Source: Pleurotus ostreatus/Saccharomyces cerevisiae fusant (taxonomy: Eukaryota > Opisthokonta). From it: 21,276 nt of DNA. The position numbers were made by a program, and so were the translations under genes. How positions within the stretch are numbered: the first letter of the stretch is position 1; the number at the start of each line of letters is the position of its first letter. Shown piece after piece: positions 19,635 through 21,276 of the stretch. Under the pieces are notes generated by a model, which saw nothing but the letters and a program-made list of their open reading frames with translations, did no database searches and was not told where the DNA came from. The DNA lies in the NCBI GenBank assembly GCA_024196135.1, contig JAMQCK010000501.1, positions 1-21,276 on the forward strand, read 5' to 3'.

Positions 19635-19715
19635 TTGCAGCTCTCGCGTGAGAAGGAGATTACGCACCTCATTATGCCGCTCGGCGGACGGAAATCCATT
19701 GCTTCAGCGTTGAGT
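19635..19715. repeat. Dispersed ~80-bp element, copy B
   Basis: Second copy of the element at 19077-19165, with the 13-bp core at 19678-19690. The core alone also occurs at 18696-18708. On the minus strand this copy ends with a good donor-like GTGCGT at about 19668, followed by a CTAG acceptor-like site about 49 nt on. Confidence 0.7.
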
Positions 19716-20665
19716 TGATGGGGGCCAGAATGGGTCAGGGGCCTATTGAGGACGACATTGCGGCCACGGGGAGGAGGGCGAGCTTCGACGACAGCGGTCT
19801 GGATTGACTTGATGAGCGGCACTTCACCGATGGGGGAGCACACCACGTACCGTAGACACCCATTCCCGAGACGGAGAGCGAGCGACAAGTCGTCCAAGAT
19901 CACGCGCGTCGAGCCATGAAATTTGCGGTATCGAGCAAAGAGTGCCGGGAAGAAGAAACCCCAGCGATTGCCTGTGTTCTTGGGCTCACGAGACGAAAGA
20001 GAATGAGAGGAATGGAACGGCGGCTTGCAGCGCGGCCGTCCACGGCGAGACGGGCGTTCGGCGGTCGGAGAGCACACGAGAGCGGCCGGAGGCTCGTTCA
20101 GGGTCGCGGACACCTGCCAAAGCCGGAAGGTTTTGACGAGAAGCTCATCGGAATCAACAAGTCGACAATGCTCCCCGCACGGGGAATTTGCCTAGACCAG
20201 CCCGAGCGGGTGCCTGAGTTGAGGCAGGTTTGTTCTTGCATGCACACGTGTATCGGCGGGCGGGAAACCCAGCGAGAAAGACATCGCTCGCAGCCTTCTC
20301 CGCGTCCGTTGCGCAGGTTTCTCGCAGGATTATGGATGAAATAGATGCATTTCGCCTATGGAAAGCCTGAGGGCGGGGGTTAGAGAAGCTGTGCACGGAG
20401 TTCAAAGTTGCCCGCGCAGCAGCGATGTGGTCGACGAGGCGGCGCGCAGACACGGGGAACGATGGTGACGGCCGAGAACAAGGCGCGCGCCTTAAGCGCC
20501 GGGCGCTTACCGGCTTCCGCCCCGCGCCGCCGCGCCTCGGCATTTGCCGACCGCACTTCCCCCGCCGCGTCTCTTGCGTTCTGCGACCATCGCCGTCGCC
20601 CCCCTCAGTTTTGACAACGACGGCCTCGTACTTGGCCATCTCACTCGACATCTACGAAGAACGGA
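19716..20665. other. Gene-poor region with a weak minus-strand ORF
   Basis: I see no gene I can name. A minus-strand frame is open for 164 codons from an ATG at 20113 to 19619 and includes protein-like text such as DDLSLALRLGNGCLRYVVC, ending over element copy B. Two other open frames overlap on the plus strand, and GC-rich sequence gives long chance frames, so I do not call it coding. No tRNA, transposase or terminal repeat was seen. Confidence 0.35.
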
Positions 20666-21261
20666 ATGAGCGACACAACGGGATCTATCAGAACTCAAAC
20701 AACGACACCCCTACCGCTTCACGACGCGATCCCAGGCGACAACACCTATCCCCCTTGCGCCCAACACCCACGGTGGGTCCAGACATGCTCCAAAGGCACA
20801 TACGCAACCTGTTTGAAGATATGCCATCTCCGGATTGCTAGGAATCGCGCTCTCTCTTATCGTTTCTGAAGATCGAAGGAGAATGTATGCATACACAGCC
20901 CGAATATCCTTGGTAAGTCGTGACTTGGGTGGAGATACTTGACTTCCAAGGATCGAAGGGGGACGTCTGGCAGACTTGTTTTCTGTATACGCAAACCGCA
21001 TCCGCGGCATAGTGAGGTATGTAGAACGTCGGGAAGGCGGTTTTGAATATGTGGCGTCGCTTTTGGTGCGTTCATACACCCGCCGCCTTGATTCGCGCTG
21101 ACAAAATAAACACAGATACGTAGTCTACGAGTATTACACATGGGATGTAGGCAGTTTGGGAGATCCCTGCGCAGTCCTCCACTCGCAATACACGGCCGCC
21201 TCCTCGTCCCCCCGCATGTTCCCCATCATCAACGCGTCGGAACCAGACCCCTCCGCCTCAT
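20666..21261 (+). CDS. Unidentified gene, 3' partial at window edge
   Basis: Exons of an unrecognised gene that runs off the right end. The strongest exon is 21116-21261, bounded by CACAG and GTACGT, reading YVVYEYYTWDVGSLGDPCA and continuing through INASEPDPSAS. It joins in phase to an exon ending at 21016 (donor GTATGT) that reads DLFSVYANRIRGIVR. Upstream, a perfect GTAAGT donor at 20913 precedes that exon; the acceptor may be at 20950 or 20973, and the choice changes the frame further upstream. A plausible start is the ATG at 20666 (MSDTTGSIRTQTTTPLPLHD), but its link to the later exons needs an atypical donor. I cannot assign a family. Confidence 0.35.
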
Positions 21262-21276
21262 GTACGTCACCCAATT

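Noticed and set aside
17834..20665. Retrotransposon or DNA transposon remnant with coding capacity
   Set aside because: No reverse transcriptase, integrase, transposase or long terminal repeat could be read on either strand. Only short tandem and dispersed repeats are visible.

Overview
This window looks like nuclear DNA of a basidiomycete fungus, most likely an Agaricomycete. It is GC-rich, its genes are compact and intron-dense, introns are mostly about 48-70 nt with GTRNGT donors and YAG acceptors, and the protein set fits: a fungal eIF3 subunit l, a Methyltransf_16 enzyme, an F-box protein of the mushroom type, and a zinc alcohol dehydrogenase of the cinnamyl-alcohol-dehydrogenase class. 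All functions come from motif reading. Exon boundaries were chosen so that reading frames join, and no database search was run.

Layout from left to right. 1-3841 (+): 3' part of a Cid1-type non-canonical poly(A)/U polymerase gene, unusually rich in minisatellites in both exons and introns. 4568-5940 (+): seven-exon zinc alcohol dehydrogenase with a TATA box and a 38-bp tandem repeat upstream. 6059-6842 (-): GNAT acetyltransferase, convergent with the dehydrogenase. 7193-9433 (-): nine-exon eIF3 subunit l. 9865-10605 (+): a second GNAT acetyltransferase, paralogous to the first and divergent from eIF3l. 10845-11345 (+): the tiny four-exon TFIIH subunit TFB5. 11595-13438 (+): F-box protein. 13969-15350 (-): five-exon PEX19, the peroxisomal membrane protein receptor, with a C-terminal CaaX box. 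15776-16981 (-): single-exon Methyltransf_16 enzyme.

From about 17 kb to 20.7 kb confident genes stop. This part holds a possible three-exon orphan gene (17208-17833), a purine-rich stretch full of GTCGAG, a 20-bp-period tandem array (about 18475-18670), a 25-bp tandem array (19180-19279), and two diverged copies of an element of about 80 bp with a shared 13-bp core. No transposase, reverse transcriptase or long terminal repeat was recognised. The right edge (about 20.67-21.26 kb) carries exons of an unidentified gene that continues beyond the window.

The genes form no obvious pathway or cluster. The left and centre are ordinary housekeeping genes (RNA tailing, translation initiation, transcription/DNA repair, peroxisome biogenesis, protein methylation) beside accessory enzymes. 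The most unusual items are the repeat-laden polymerase, whose PAP-associated domain is split by about 275 low-complexity residues, the inverted GNAT pair around eIF3l, and the repeat-dense right third. I see no convincing evidence of a new multi-gene system.
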